Positions 1 through 8,399 of a stretch of 64,000 bases of DNA are shown here, one piece after another (within the stretch, counting starts at the first letter, position 1; the number at the start of each line of letters is the position of its first letter). The translations under genes and the position numbers were made by a program. Location of the stretch: the NCBI RefSeq assembly GCF_935825525.1, contig NZ_CAKXZT010000168.1, positions 271,148 through 335,147 on the forward strand, written 5' to 3'. The notes under the pieces were generated by a model. That model worked only from the letters and a program-made list of their open reading frames with translations, made no database searches and was not told the origin of the DNA. The stretch is from Mesorhizobium escarrei. GTDB taxonomy: Bacteria; Pseudomonadota; Alphaproteobacteria; Rhizobiales; Rhizobiaceae.

Positions 1-425
1 TCTGCGGCGCCGATTATCCCTCGCGGGCCAAGCGCTTCGACGTCGTCTATCACCTGCTGTCGCCGAAGCAGAATGTTCGCATCCGGCTCAAGGTGCAGGC
101 CGACGAAGAGACTGTGGTGCCATCGATCACCGGTGTGTTTCCGGGCGCCGACTGGTTCGAACGCGAAACCTACGATCTCTATGGCGTGCTGTTTTCGGGC
201 CATCCCGATTTGCGCAGGATCCTGACGGACTACGGCTTCGAGGGTCATCCACTGCGCAAGGATTTCCCGCTGACCGGCTTTGTCGAGGTGCGCTACGACG
301 ACGAAGCCAAGCGGGTCATCTATGAACCAGTGGAATTGAAACAGGAATTCCGCAATTTCGATTTTCTCAGCCCTTGGGAGGGGACGGATTACGTCCTTCC
401 GGGGGATGAGAAGGCGAAACAGTGA
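1..425 (+). CDS. nuoC: NADH-quinone oxidoreductase subunit C (3' part)
   Basis: This is the 3' part of the 30 kDa subunit of proton-pumping complex I; the gene begins upstream of the window and the reading frame is open from base 3. The family signature around 'ERETYDLYGV' (about bases 160-190) and the following 'GHPLRKDFPLTGF' stretch are typical of NuoC, which sits in the peripheral arm next to NuoD. It ends with TGA at 423-425, and that stop codon is also the first three bases of a heptamer repeat array. The next nuo gene, nuoD, is 470 bases away because a four-helix-bundle gene lies between them. Confidence 0.95.
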   Translation, partial: CGADYPSRAKRFDVVYHLLSPKQNVRIRLKVQADEETVVPSITGVFPGADWFERETYDLYGVLFSGHPDLRRILTDYGFEGHPLRKDFPLTGFVEVRYDDEAKRVIYEPVELKQEFRNFDFLSPWEGTDYVLPGDEKAKQ

Positions 426-457
426 ATAGTGAATAGTGAATAGTGAATAGTGAATGG
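423..457. repeat. Heptamer tandem array, left arm (5 x TGAATAG)
   Basis: Five head-to-tail copies of TGAATAG (the last TGAATGG) run from the nuoC stop codon into the ATG of the next gene at 454. The same heptamer appears inverted at 850-877 just after that gene, so the two arrays form flanking inverted repeats. Confidence 0.9.
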
Positions 458-849
458 AAAGACGGGATGAGACGTCCGGGAAAATCAACGACTATCGAGA
501 TCTGAACGTATGGAAGGATTCGATGGAATTGGCTGCAGACATTTATCTCGCGACGAAAGCATTCCCGCGAGAGGAACTGTTCGGCATGACGTCCCAGATG
601 CGGCGGGCGGCAGTCTCAATCCCGGCAAACATTGCCGAAGGTTTCGGGCGCGGCCAGCGCAAGCCGTTCGTTCAGTTTCTTCGCGTCGCGCAAGGCTCGT
701 TGAAAGAATTGGAGACCCATACCCTTCTTTCCATGCGCTTCGGGTTGTTGGACGAAAAGAGTGCGGGAGTGCTTTCTCTCAGATTCGAGAAGTTGGGAAA
801 GATGATGCGATCGTTCATTCGATCTCTGGAGGTCGGTGCAGGCAAATGA
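454..849 (+). CDS. Four-helix-bundle protein (23S rRNA intervening-sequence family)
   Basis: The 131-residue product matches the short four-helix-bundle family first named for proteins encoded in 23S rRNA intervening sequences. Diagnostic stretches are 'YRDLNVWKDSMELA' near residue 14, 'FGMTSQMRRAAVSIPANIAEGFGR' in the middle (hydrophobic helix with the conserved SIPANIAEG motif), and 'FLRVAQGSLKELET'. Members are small, all-helical and often pentameric; their biological role is unknown. Here the gene sits inside the nuo operon between nuoC and nuoD, in the same direction, and is bracketed by inverted heptamer arrays, with its ATG inside the left array and its TGA touching the right one. That arrangement suggests insertion as a cassette. 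Confidence 0.85.
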   Translation: MERRDETSGKINDYRDLNVWKDSMELAADIYLATKAFPREELFGMTSQMRRAAVSIPANIAEGFGRGQRKPFVQFLRVAQGSLKELETHTLLSMRFGLLDEKSAGVLSLRFEKLGKMMRSFIRSLEVGAGK

Positions 850-877
850 CCATTCACCATTCACTATTCACCATTCA
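850..877. repeat. Heptamer array, right arm (inverted)
   Basis: Four units of CCATTCA/CTATTCA, the reverse complement of the TGAATGG/TGAATAG heptamer found at 423-457. It begins one base after the stop codon of the four-helix-bundle gene and ends 20 bases before nuoD. Confidence 0.9.
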
Positions 878-897
878 CTCATCGCCAAAGGCGATCC

Positions 898-2088
898 ATG
901 GCTGAAACTTCCGTCCGCAATTTTAACATCAACTTTGGACCTCAACACCCTGCTGCGCATGGTGTTTTGAGGCTGGTACTTGAGTTGGACGGCGAAGTCG
1001 TCGATCGCGTCGATCCGCATATCGGGCTGTTGCATCGCGGCACCGAGAAGCTGATCGAAGCCAAGACCTATCTGCAGGCCGTGCCCTATCTCGACCGGCT
1101 CGACTATTGCGCGCCGATGAACCAGGAGCATGCCTTCGCGCTGGCCGCAGAGCGGCTGCTCGGCATCGAGGTGCCGAAGCGCGGCCAGCTGATCCGCGTG
1201 CTTTATTGCGAGATCGGCCGCATCATGTCGCACATCCTCAATGTGACGACGCAGGCGATGGATGTCGGCGCGTTGACGCCGCCGCTTTGGGGCTTCGTCG
1301 AGCGCGAAAAGCTGATGGTGTTCTACGAGCGGGCCAGTGGCTCGCGCATGCATGCAGCCTATTTCCGGCCCGGCGGCGTCCACCAGGACCTGCCGCAGCA
1401 GCTGGTCGAGGATATCGGCAACTGGATCGATCCGTTCCTGAAGTCGCTCGACGATCTCGACGCACTGCTCACCGGCAACCGCATCTTCAAGCAGCGCAAT
1501 GTCGACATCGGCACCGTCTCACTGGCCGACGCCTGGGCCTGGGGCTTTTCGGGCGTCATGGTGCGTGGATCCGGCGTCGCCTGGGATCTGCGCAAGTCGC
1601 AACCCTACGAATGCTATGCCGAGATGGATTTCGACATTCCAATCGGCAAGAACGGCGACTGCTACGACCGCTATCTCGTGCGCATGGAAGAGATGCGCCA
1701 GTCCGCCAAGATTATGCGCCAGTGCGTCGACCTGCTGCTCGGCAAGGAAGGCGCGGGACCGGTGTCGAACCTCGACGGCAAGGTGGTGCCGCCGAAGCGT
1801 GCGGCGATGAAGCGCTCGATGGAAGCGCTGATCCATCACTTCAAGCTGTACACCGAAGGCTACCGCGTGCCGGCCGGCGAGGTCTATGCGGCGGTCGAAG
1901 CGCCGAAGGGCGAGTTCGGCGTCTATCTGGTCTCGGACGGCACCAACAAGCCCTATCGCTGCAAGTTGCGCGCGCCCGGCTTCGCGCATTTGCAGGCCAT
2001 GGACTTTTTGTGTCGCGGCCACATGCTGGCCGACGTCACCGCCGTGTTGGGTTCACTCGATATTGTGTTTGGTGAGGTCGATCGCTAA
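898..2088 (+). CDS. nuoD: NADH-quinone oxidoreductase subunit D
   Basis: The 49 kDa subunit of complex I, 396 residues, full length. It forms the floor of the quinone-binding cavity with NuoB and NuoH. The N-terminus carries the family's 'NFGPQHPAAHGVLR' motif that holds the quinone-site histidine, followed by 'GLLHRGTEKLIE' and 'LDRLDYCAPMNQEHAF'; the C-terminus ends in the conserved 'SLDIVFGEVDR'. The ATG at 898 is the first in frame and gives the expected N-terminus. Its stop overlaps by one base the ATG of a small gene that separates it from nuoE. Confidence 0.97.
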   Translation: MAETSVRNFNINFGPQHPAAHGVLRLVLELDGEVVDRVDPHIGLLHRGTEKLIEAKTYLQAVPYLDRLDYCAPMNQEHAFALAAERLLGIEVPKRGQLIRVLYCEIGRIMSHILNVTTQAMDVGALTPPLWGFVEREKLMVFYERASGSRMHAAYFRPGGVHQDLPQQLVEDIGNWIDPFLKSLDDLDALLTGNRIFKQRNVDIGTVSLADAWAWGFSGVMVRGSGVAWDLRKSQPYECYAEMDFDIPIGKNGDCYDRYLVRMEEMRQSAKIMRQCVDLLLGKEGAGPVSNLDGKVVPPKRAAMKRSMEALIHHFKLYTEGYRVPAGEVYAAVEAPKGEFGVYLVSDGTNKPYRCKLRAPGFAHLQAMDFLCRGHMLADVTAVLGSLDIVFGEVDR

Positions 2089-2465
2089 TGGCACGAGGCG
2101 CTTTGCATGTTGCCGTTGGTGTTGCTGCTGGCGCGGCCGGGATGGGCGCCGTTGCTGCTTGGGGCAGCTCACCGCAGAGCTACCTGGTGTCTTGCAGACC
2201 TGAGGGCACAAAAACTGAAGTCGTTTGTGGTATCGCCGCAAACGGCAGGTTGTGGAGCTTGTATTCGGGTTGGTATCTCCATGCCGATACGGAATATCCG
2301 GATTGGAAGGTGGCACTTGGCATGGATTGTTCGGATCGGTATCGCGAATATCGCGATTACGTCGACACCGCTTGGGAAAAGATCGGAAAAGAAGTGAATT
2401 CCGACGTTTTGGCTAGCTCCGACCCTCGCTTTTATTTCGACTGCTACAGCAGAGTTCAAAACTAA
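2088..2465 (+). CDS. Hypothetical small exported-type protein inside nuo operon
   Basis: A 125-residue frame whose ATG overlaps the nuoD stop (TAATG) and whose stop (TAA) is immediately followed by nuoE, so it fills the gap exactly. The first 25 residues are rich in Ala, Gly and Val and look like a signal peptide or single membrane anchor. The rest is polar and aromatic (Trp, Tyr) with four cysteines (near residues 36, 47, 80 and 118) that could form disulfides outside the cytoplasm. I do not recognise the family. A GGTGAGG run about 10 bases before the ATG could serve as ribosome binding site. It may be a lineage-specific insertion and is not a known complex I subunit. Confidence 0.5.
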   Translation: MARGALHVAVGVAAGAAGMGAVAAWGSSPQSYLVSCRPEGTKTEVVCGIAANGRLWSLYSGWYLHADTEYPDWKVALGMDCSDRYREYRDYVDTAWEKIGKEVNSDVLASSDPRFYFDCYSRVQN

Positions 2466-3791
2466 ATGTCAGTCCGCCGTCTCGCAGAAGCCAGCCTCCA
2501 GCCAGCCGCCTTCGCCTTTAACCGGGCGAATGCGGCAGCGGCGAAGCAATGGATCAAGAAATATCCGAAGGGCCGCGAGCAGTCGGCGATCATCCCCTTG
2601 CTGATGCTGGCGCAGGAGCAGGAAGGCTGGGTGACCAAGGCGGCGATCGAGACGATCTCCGACATGCTCGGCATGCCCTACATCAGAGGGCTCGAAGTCG
2701 CGACCTTCTACACGCAGTACCAGCTCAACCCGGTCGGCACCCGCGCGCATATCCAGGTCTGCGGCACCACGCCCTGCATGCTGCGCGGCTCGGAAGCGCT
2801 GATGGACGTGTGCCGCTCGAAGATCCATCACGACCAGTTCCACACCAACGACAAGGGCACGCTGTCGTGGGAAGAGGTCGAATGCCTTGGCGCCTGCGTC
2901 AACGCGCCGATGGTGATGATTTTCAAGGACACGTTCGAGGACCTGACGCCGGAGCGGCTTGCCGAGATCATCGATCTCTATGATGCCGGCAAGGGCGCCT
3001 CGGTGACGCCCGGGCCGCAGAACGGCCGCATCACCTCCGAGCCGATCACCGGCCTGACGACGCTGACGAGCGAAAAGGCGATCCTGAAGACGACCCGCGA
3101 CAGGGAAGCCAAGGCGGCTGCCAGGGCCGCCAGGCAGGCAGCACCAGCGGCAATTGCCGTGACGCCGGCGGCTCCGGCCGTACAGGCACCGGCTGCCCCG
3201 GTCGCGCCGTCGAAGGCCAGCAAGCCGAAGACCGATGCGCCCGAAACCAGCCCGGCGCTGGAGACGCCTTCTCCGGCAAAGGTCGCACCAGAGACGGAAA
3301 AGGCGGCGAGCGTCAGAGCACCGCGGCATTCGGCCGCCAATGCCAACAAGGCCGCGCCGGAAGTCGAAAAGGTTTTGAGACAGCGCAGCGGTCCCATCAC
3401 AAAGGCTGAACCAGCGGCCGCTTTCAAGGCGCCGGAAGCCAAGGGCACGCAGCTCGGCGCTGCCGGTAAGACGGCCGCCGCGAAGACGACCAATGCCAAG
3501 CCTTCGCTCGAGGACAAGAACCGTCCGGCCGGCATCGCAAGGCCGGCACTGGTCGACGATCTCAAGCTGATCTCGGGGGTCGGCCCGAGAATCGAAGGCG
3601 TCCTGCATTCGCTTGGCATTTTCACTTATGCGCAAGTCGCGTCCTGGAAGAAGGCCGAGCGCGAGTGGGTCGACGGCTATCTCAACTTCCACGGCCGCAT
3701 CGAGCGCGAAGACTGGGTCAAGCAGGCCAAGGCGCTCGCCAAGGGCGGGATCGCCGAATATATCCGCGTCTTCGGCAAGAAGCCGGTCTGA
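2466..3791 (+). CDS. nuoE: NADH-quinone oxidoreductase subunit E with long C-terminal extension
   Basis: Residues 1-170 are a standard 24 kDa thioredoxin-fold subunit that carries the [2Fe-2S] cluster N1a: the ligands are seen in 'CGTTPCMLRG' and 'ECLGACVNAP'. The family is normally 160-220 residues; this one is 441. Residues about 175-360 are a low-complexity Ala/Pro/Lys linker. Residues about 362-441 form a helix-hairpin-helix-like domain starting 'DLKLISGVGPRIEGVL', which closely resembles the C-terminus of the protein encoded at 5305-5997. The extension is known from rhizobial NuoE annotations, but I know of no assigned role. nuoF follows after 10 bases. Confidence 0.95.
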   Translation: MSVRRLAEASLQPAAFAFNRANAAAAKQWIKKYPKGREQSAIIPLLMLAQEQEGWVTKAAIETISDMLGMPYIRGLEVATFYTQYQLNPVGTRAHIQVCGTTPCMLRGSEALMDVCRSKIHHDQFHTNDKGTLSWEEVECLGACVNAPMVMIFKDTFEDLTPERLAEIIDLYDAGKGASVTPGPQNGRITSEPITGLTTLTSEKAILKTTRDREAKAAARAARQAAPAAIAVTPAAPAVQAPAAPVAPSKASKPKTDAPETSPALETPSPAKVAPETEKAASVRAPRHSAANANKAAPEVEKVLRQRSGPITKAEPAAAFKAPEAKGTQLGAAGKTAAAKTTNAKPSLEDKNRPAGIARPALVDDLKLISGVGPRIEGVLHSLGIFTYAQVASWKKAEREWVDGYLNFHGRIEREDWVKQAKALAKGGIAEYIRVFGKKPV

Positions 3792-3801
3792 GGGACGAAC
3801 A

Positions 3802-5106
3802 ATGCTTCAGGACAGAGACCGCATCTTCAACAACATCTACGGCCGCTTCGACAAGTCGCTGGCCGGCGCGATGGCGCGCGGCGCCTGGGACAACACGCCC
3901 GGCATCATCGCCAAGGGGCGCGACTGGATCGTCAACGAGATGAAGGCATCAGGCCTGCGCGGCCGCGGCGGCGCCGGCTTCCCGACCGGGCTAAAGTGGT
4001 CGTTCATGCCCAAGCAGAGCGACGGCCGGCCGAGCTATCTCGTCGTCAATGCCGACGAATCCGAGCCCGGCACCTGCAAGGACCGCGACATTTTGCGCCA
4101 TGACCCGCACACGCTGGTCGAAGGCTGCCTGATCGCCGGCTTCGCCATGGGCGCGGTTGCCGCCTACATCTATGTGCGCGGCGAGTTCATCCGCGAGCGC
4201 GAAGCGCTGCAGCGCGCCATCGACGAGGCCTATGCGGCCAAGCTGATCGGCAAGAACAACATTTCCGGATACGATTTCGACATCTACATGCATCATGGCG
4301 CCGGCGCCTATATCTGCGGCGAGGAAACGGCGCTGCTCGAAAGCCTCGAAGGCAAGAAGGGCCAGCCGCGGCTGAAGCCGCCGTTTCCGGCCAATGTCGG
4401 CCTCTATGGCTGCCCGACGACAGTCAACAATGTCGAGTCGATCGCCGTGGCGCCAACCATTTTGCGCCGCGGCGCTGCCTGGTTCTCGTCCTTCGGCCGG
4501 CCCAACAATGTCGGCACCAAGCTGTTCTGCATCTCGGGCCACGTCAACAATCCGTGCACCGTCGAAGAGGCGATGTCGATCCCGTTCCGCGAACTGATCG
4601 AGACGCATTGCGGCGGCATTCGCGGCGGCTGGGACAATCTGCTGGCGGTCATTCCGGGCGGCGCTTCGGTGCCGCTTGTGCCGGCGGAACAGATCATCGA
4701 CGCGCCGATGGATTTCGATGCGCTGCGCGACCTGAAATCGGGTCTCGGCACGGCGGCCGTCATCGTCATGGACAAATCGACCGATATCGTGAAGGCGATT
4801 GCCCGGCTTTCCTACTTCTACAAGCACGAGAGCTGCGGCCAGTGCACGCCGTGCCGTGAAGGCACCGGCTGGATGTGGCGGGTGATGGAGCGGCTGGTGC
4901 GCGGTGAGGCGCAGAAGCGCGAGATCGATATGCTGCTCGACGTGACCAAACAGGTCGAGGGCCACACGATCTGCGCGCTGGGTGATGCGGCGGCGTGGCC
5001 GATCCAGGGCTTGATGCGGCATTTCCGCGGCGAGGTGGAGCGGCGCATCGACGAGTTTTCGCGCAATGCGCACCGGGCAGAGCCGGTGATGGTGGCGGCA
5101 GAATAG
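3802..5106 (+). CDS. nuoF: NADH-quinone oxidoreductase subunit F
   Basis: The 51 kDa subunit (434 residues), which binds NADH and FMN and holds the [4Fe-4S] cluster N3. Visible motifs are the glycine-rich 'GRGGAGFPTGLKW' (nucleotide binding), 'GAYICGEETALLESLEG', and the cluster ligands in 'ESCGQCTPCREG' with a fourth Cys in 'TICALGDAAAWP'. A longer frame opens at 3613 inside nuoE, but the ATG at 3802, which gives 'MLQDRDRIFNNIYG', matches the family start. A block of palindromic tandem repeats begins 15 bases after the stop. Confidence 0.97.
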   Translation: MLQDRDRIFNNIYGRFDKSLAGAMARGAWDNTPGIIAKGRDWIVNEMKASGLRGRGGAGFPTGLKWSFMPKQSDGRPSYLVVNADESEPGTCKDRDILRHDPHTLVEGCLIAGFAMGAVAAYIYVRGEFIREREALQRAIDEAYAAKLIGKNNISGYDFDIYMHHGAGAYICGEETALLESLEGKKGQPRLKPPFPANVGLYGCPTTVNNVESIAVAPTILRRGAAWFSSFGRPNNVGTKLFCISGHVNNPCTVEEAMSIPFRELIETHCGGIRGGWDNLLAVIPGGASVPLVPAEQIIDAPMDFDALRDLKSGLGTAAVIVMDKSTDIVKAIARLSYFYKHESCGQCTPCREGTGWMWRVMERLVRGEAQKREIDMLLDVTKQVEGHTICALGDAAAWPIQGLMRHFRGEVERRIDEFSRNAHRAEPVMVAAE

Positions 5107-5120
5107 AGAAGAATTGAAAG

Positions 5121-5261
5121 ACGGGCGAATGCCCGATTGGAATGCGGGCAATGCCCGATTTGAAATACGGGCAAGGGCCCGATCTGAAATACGGGCGAAT
5201 GCCCGATCTGAGATACGGGCAAGTGCCCGATCTGAAATACGGGCGAATGCCCGATTTGAGG
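5121..5261. repeat. Six tandem 23-24 bp palindromic units
   Basis: Six head-to-tail units of 23 or 24 bases, each containing the short palindrome ACGGGC-GAAT-GCCCG followed by ATYTGAAAT. Copies vary at a few positions. The block sits between nuoF and the next gene. The 24-base period keeps a reading frame open (an 8-residue peptide repeat), but nothing else suggests it is translated. Each unit can form a small hairpin in RNA. Confidence 0.9.
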
Positions 5262-5304
5262 AAACAGGCCGGGGCATACGGAAGAAACGACCAGGAGACC
5301 ACCC

Positions 5305-5997
5305 ATGTCGCTGAATTCGAGACCCGATCATTTGATGCCAGATTTGGAACCGTTCGAGAAGATGAGCCAGGACCTGACCAGGATGATGCCGAAGGAGATG
5401 GCCAGCGCCGTCAATCTTCTGGCGCACCCTGTCGCGGGTGCGGCAGCGCTATCGGTGCTCGGCATTGGGCTTGCCCATCACGCTTTTGGGGTGTGGATGG
5501 GCGTGCTCTCGGGCGCCGCCGAAACCTCGCAGCGGCTCTTCCAGCCGATCGTCGACGATTTAGATGCCAGGGTCGAACGCTTTTCTCAGACAGGAACAAG
5601 CTCCTCGACCAAGGCGCGCGCGGCGACGAAAACCTTGATCGCCGAGGCGCAGTCCTTCGCCCGGAACGTGAATGACATAGCGGCGAACAGCATGGACGAT
5701 GCACGCAGCGTAGTCGATGCGGCTGCCGCACCGGCCGGTTTGATGCCGGAGGACTTCAAGCAGCCCAAGGCCATGGATTGTCCGGCAAACCCGGTCGACC
5801 TCAAGGCCATATCGGGCATCGGGCCGAAGCTGGAACAGGTGCTGAACGGCCTGGGCATCTGGACCTACGGCCAAATCGCGGCGTGGACGCCGGAAGAGAT
5901 CGCCTGGGTCGACGATTATCTGTCGTTCAAGGGCCGCATCGGTCGCGATAACTGGCTTGGCCAGGCGGCGGCGCTGGCCGCCAAGGCCGAGAGGTAG
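5305..5997 (+). CDS. H3TH / helix-hairpin-helix domain protein in nuo operon
   Basis: A 230-residue protein. The N-terminal half has a hydrophobic stretch around residues 45-70 (Ala/Gly/Leu-rich, one possible membrane helix) followed by a helical, phasin-like segment. The C-terminal 67 residues ('DLKAISGIGPKLEQVLNGLG' onward, then 'WVDDYLSFKGRIGRDNWLGQA') align residue by residue with the tail of NuoE in this operon. This domain resembles the flap-endonuclease-like helix-3-turn-helix family (COG3743), whose GIGP hairpin often binds nucleic acid. Rhizobial genomes commonly label this gene an NADH-ubiquinone dehydrogenase accessory protein on position alone; its real function is unknown. Confidence 0.85.
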   Translation: MSLNSRPDHLMPDLEPFEKMSQDLTRMMPKEMASAVNLLAHPVAGAAALSVLGIGLAHHAFGVWMGVLSGAAETSQRLFQPIVDDLDARVERFSQTGTSSSTKARAATKTLIAEAQSFARNVNDIAANSMDDARSVVDAAAAPAGLMPEDFKQPKAMDCPANPVDLKAISGIGPKLEQVLNGLGIWTYGQIAAWTPEEIAWVDDYLSFKGRIGRDNWLGQAAALAAKAER

Positions 5998-6005
5998 GGG
6001 ACGAG

Positions 6006-6317
6006 ATGGAGGTCCACGACAGGCGCGATGTTCTGGACGTGCGCAACGCCATCGTCAGCAATTCCAGTTTCGATGACGTCGACATGTCGAACGCCCGGTT
6101 TCACGACGTCGACCTGTCGGCGGCCAGGATCCACCGCACCAACCGGAGCAACACCAGGGTGGAAGACGCCAATCTTTCGAATGCGTATTTCACCAACGTA
6201 GACATGAGCAACGTGAAGATAGAAAACGCGCAGGTCGCGGGCATGATGATCAACGGCATCAGCCGTGACGACCTGTTCCAGGCATATGAGACGGCGAAGA
6301 CCGCCGGGGGCAATTGA
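6006..6317 (+). CDS. Pentapeptide-repeat protein in nuo operon
   Basis: A 103-residue protein with about a dozen degenerate pentapeptide units, for example 'NSSFDDVDMSNARFHDVDLS' and 'ANLSNAYFTNVDMSNVKIEN', in which every fifth residue is F, L, M or I. Such repeats fold into a right-handed square beta-helix. The C-terminus ('ISRDDLFQAYETAK') is outside the repeats. It starts eight bases after the H3TH gene and its TGA overlaps the nuoG ATG (TGATG), so it is translationally coupled to nuoG. Pentapeptide proteins range from gyrase protection to structural scaffolds; no role in complex I is established. Confidence 0.85.
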   Translation: MEVHDRRDVLDVRNAIVSNSSFDDVDMSNARFHDVDLSAARIHRTNRSNTRVEDANLSNAYFTNVDMSNVKIENAQVAGMMINGISRDDLFQAYETAKTAGGN

Positions 6318-8398
6318 TGGCAAAGCTCAAGGTCGACGGGAAAGAGATTACTGTACCCGACCACTACACGCTGCTGCAGGCAGCCGAGGACGCCGGCGCC
6401 GAAGTGCCGCGCTTCTGCTTCCATGAGCGGCTGTCGATCGCCGGCAATTGCCGCATGTGCCTGATCGAGGTGAAGGGCGGGCCGCCCAAGCCGCAGGCGT
6501 CCTGCGCCATGGGCGTGCGCGATCTGCGTCCGGGACCGAATGGCGAAACGCCGGAAATCTTCACCAACACGCCGATGGTCAAGAAGGCCCGGGAAGGCGT
6601 GATGGAATTCCTGCTGATCAACCATCCGCTCGATTGCCCGATCTGCGACCAGGGCGGCGAGTGCGACCTGCAGGACCAGGCGATGGCGTTCGGCGTCGAT
6701 TCCTCGCGCTATCACGAGAACAAGCGGGCGGTCGAAGACAAGTATATCGGGCCGCTGGTCAAGACGATCATGAACCGCTGCATCCATTGCACGCGCTGCG
6801 TCCGCTTCACCACCGAAATTGCCGGCATTTCCGAGCTCGGCCTGATCGGTCGCGGCGAGGACGCCGAAATCACCACCTATCTCGAAAGCGCGATGACATC
6901 GGAACTGCAGGGCAACGTCATCGACCTTTGCCCGGTCGGCGCGCTGACCTCCAGGCCCTACGCCTTCCAGGCGCGGCCGTGGGAACTGACCAAGACCGAA
7001 TCCATCGATGTTATGGACGCCGTCGGCTCGGCGATCCGCGTCGATTCCAGAGGCCGCGAGGTGATGCGCATCCTGCCGCGCACCAACGAGGCGGTGAACG
7101 AGGAGTGGATTTCCGACAAGACCCGCTTCATCTGGGACGGCTTGCGCACCCAGCGCCTCGACCGGCCATATGTCCGCAAGAACGGCAAGCTGGTCCCGGC
7201 AGACTGGGCCGAGGCTTTTTCCGCGATCAAGGACGCGGTGTCGAGCACCGCGCCCGACAAGATCGGCGCCATATCAGGTGATCTCGCCGCCGTCGAGGAG
7301 ATCTATGCGCTGAAGCTGCTGATGGCCTCGCTCGGCTCGAAGAATACCGACTGCCGCCAGGATGGCGCCGCGCTCGATCCGTCGCTCGGCCGGGCAAGCT
7401 ATATCTTCAACCCGACCATCGAGGGCATCGAGCAGGCCGACGCGGTGCTGATCATCGGCGCCAATCCGCGCTTCGAGGCGTCCCTGCTCAACGCCCGCAT
7501 CCGCAAGCGCTGGCGGGTCGGCAACCTGCCGGTCGGCGTCATCGGCGAGGTCGGCGATACGCGCTACGACTATGAGCAGCTCGGCGCCGGAACGGAATCG
7601 CTGAAGGAATTGGCCGACGGCAACGGCAAGTTCTTCCAGGTGCTGAAGGAGGCCGCGCGGCCGCTTGTTATCGTCGGTCAGGGCGCGCTGTCGCGCTCGG
7701 ACGGCGCGGCCGTGCTCGGCCAGGCGGCGAAGCTCAGCCTGGCCGTCAATGCCGCGAGAGCCGACTGGAACGGGTTTGCCGTGCTGCACACTGCTGCGGC
7801 GCGTGTCGGCGGTCTCGATGTCGGCTTCGTGCCGGGCGAGGGCGGAAAGAGCGTCGCCGGCATGCTGGGCGATATGGACGTTTTGTTCCTGCTCGGCGCC
7901 GACGAGATCGACATGGCCAGGACCGGCGACGCCTTCGTCATCTATATCGGCACGCATGGCGACCACGGCGCGCACCGCGCCGACGTCATCCTGCCGGGTG
8001 CCGCCTATACCGAAAAATCGGGCACCTACGTCAACACCGAGGGCCGGGTGCAGCAGGCCAACCGTGCCGGCTTCGCGCCGGGCGATGCACGCGAGGACTG
8101 GGCGATCCTGCGGGCGCTGTCGGATGTGCTGGGCAAGAGATTGCCGTTCGATTCGCTGCCGCAGCTGCGCGCAAAACTCTATGGCGAATACCCGCATCTT
8201 GCCCGCATCGACCAGGTGGCGGCCGGCAATGCTGACGATATCGCTGAGGTGGCGAAACTCGGCGGGCAGCTGGACAAGGGCAGCTTCACCTCGCCGGTCA
8301 AGGATTTCTACCTGACCAACCCGATCGCGCGGGCCTCCGCGGTGATGGCGGAGTGCTCGGCGCTGGCGAAAAACGGTTTTCAGCAGGCGGCGGAATAG
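6317..8398 (+). CDS. nuoG: NADH-quinone oxidoreductase subunit G
   Basis: The 75 kDa subunit (693 residues) with the Fe-S chain of the peripheral arm. The ferredoxin-like N-terminus shows 'PRFCFHERLSIAGNCRMC' ([2Fe-2S] N1b), 'HPLDCPICDQGGECDLQ' (N4/N5 ligands) and 'MNRCIHCTRCVRF' with 'LCPVGALTSRP' ([4Fe-4S]). The C-terminal two-thirds is the molybdopterin-oxidoreductase-like fold without catalytic cofactor. A TTG three bases upstream is also in frame, but the ATG at 6317 coupled to the previous stop gives the canonical 'MAKLKVDGKEI'. nuoH starts two bases after the stop. Confidence 0.97.
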   Translation: MAKLKVDGKEITVPDHYTLLQAAEDAGAEVPRFCFHERLSIAGNCRMCLIEVKGGPPKPQASCAMGVRDLRPGPNGETPEIFTNTPMVKKAREGVMEFLLINHPLDCPICDQGGECDLQDQAMAFGVDSSRYHENKRAVEDKYIGPLVKTIMNRCIHCTRCVRFTTEIAGISELGLIGRGEDAEITTYLESAMTSELQGNVIDLCPVGALTSRPYAFQARPWELTKTESIDVMDAVGSAIRVDSRGREVMRILPRTNEAVNEEWISDKTRFIWDGLRTQRLDRPYVRKNGKLVPADWAEAFSAIKDAVSSTAPDKIGAISGDLAAVEEIYALKLLMASLGSKNTDCRQDGAALDPSLGRASYIFNPTIEGIEQADAVLIIGANPRFEASLLNARIRKRWRVGNLPVGVIGEVGDTRYDYEQLGAGTESLKELADGNGKFFQVLKEAARPLVIVGQGALSRSDGAAVLGQAAKLSLAVNAARADWNGFAVLHTAAARVGGLDVGFVPGEGGKSVAGMLGDMDVLFLLGADEIDMARTGDAFVIYIGTHGDHGAHRADVILPGAAYTEKSGTYVNTEGRVQQANRAGFAPGDAREDWAILRALSDVLGKRLPFDSLPQLRAKLYGEYPHLARIDQVAAGNADDIAEVAKLGGQLDKGSFTSPVKDFYLTNPIARASAVMAECSALAKNGFQQAAE

Positions 8399-8399
8399 C

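Noticed and set aside
5121..5261. CRISPR array
   Set aside because: Units are directly adjacent, with no unique spacers, and no cas gene is nearby.
5114..5314. Open frame coding for an eight-residue peptide repeat
   Set aside because: It exists only because the DNA repeat period is 24 bases; there is no ribosome binding site, no family, and the frame runs into the start of the real gene at 5305.
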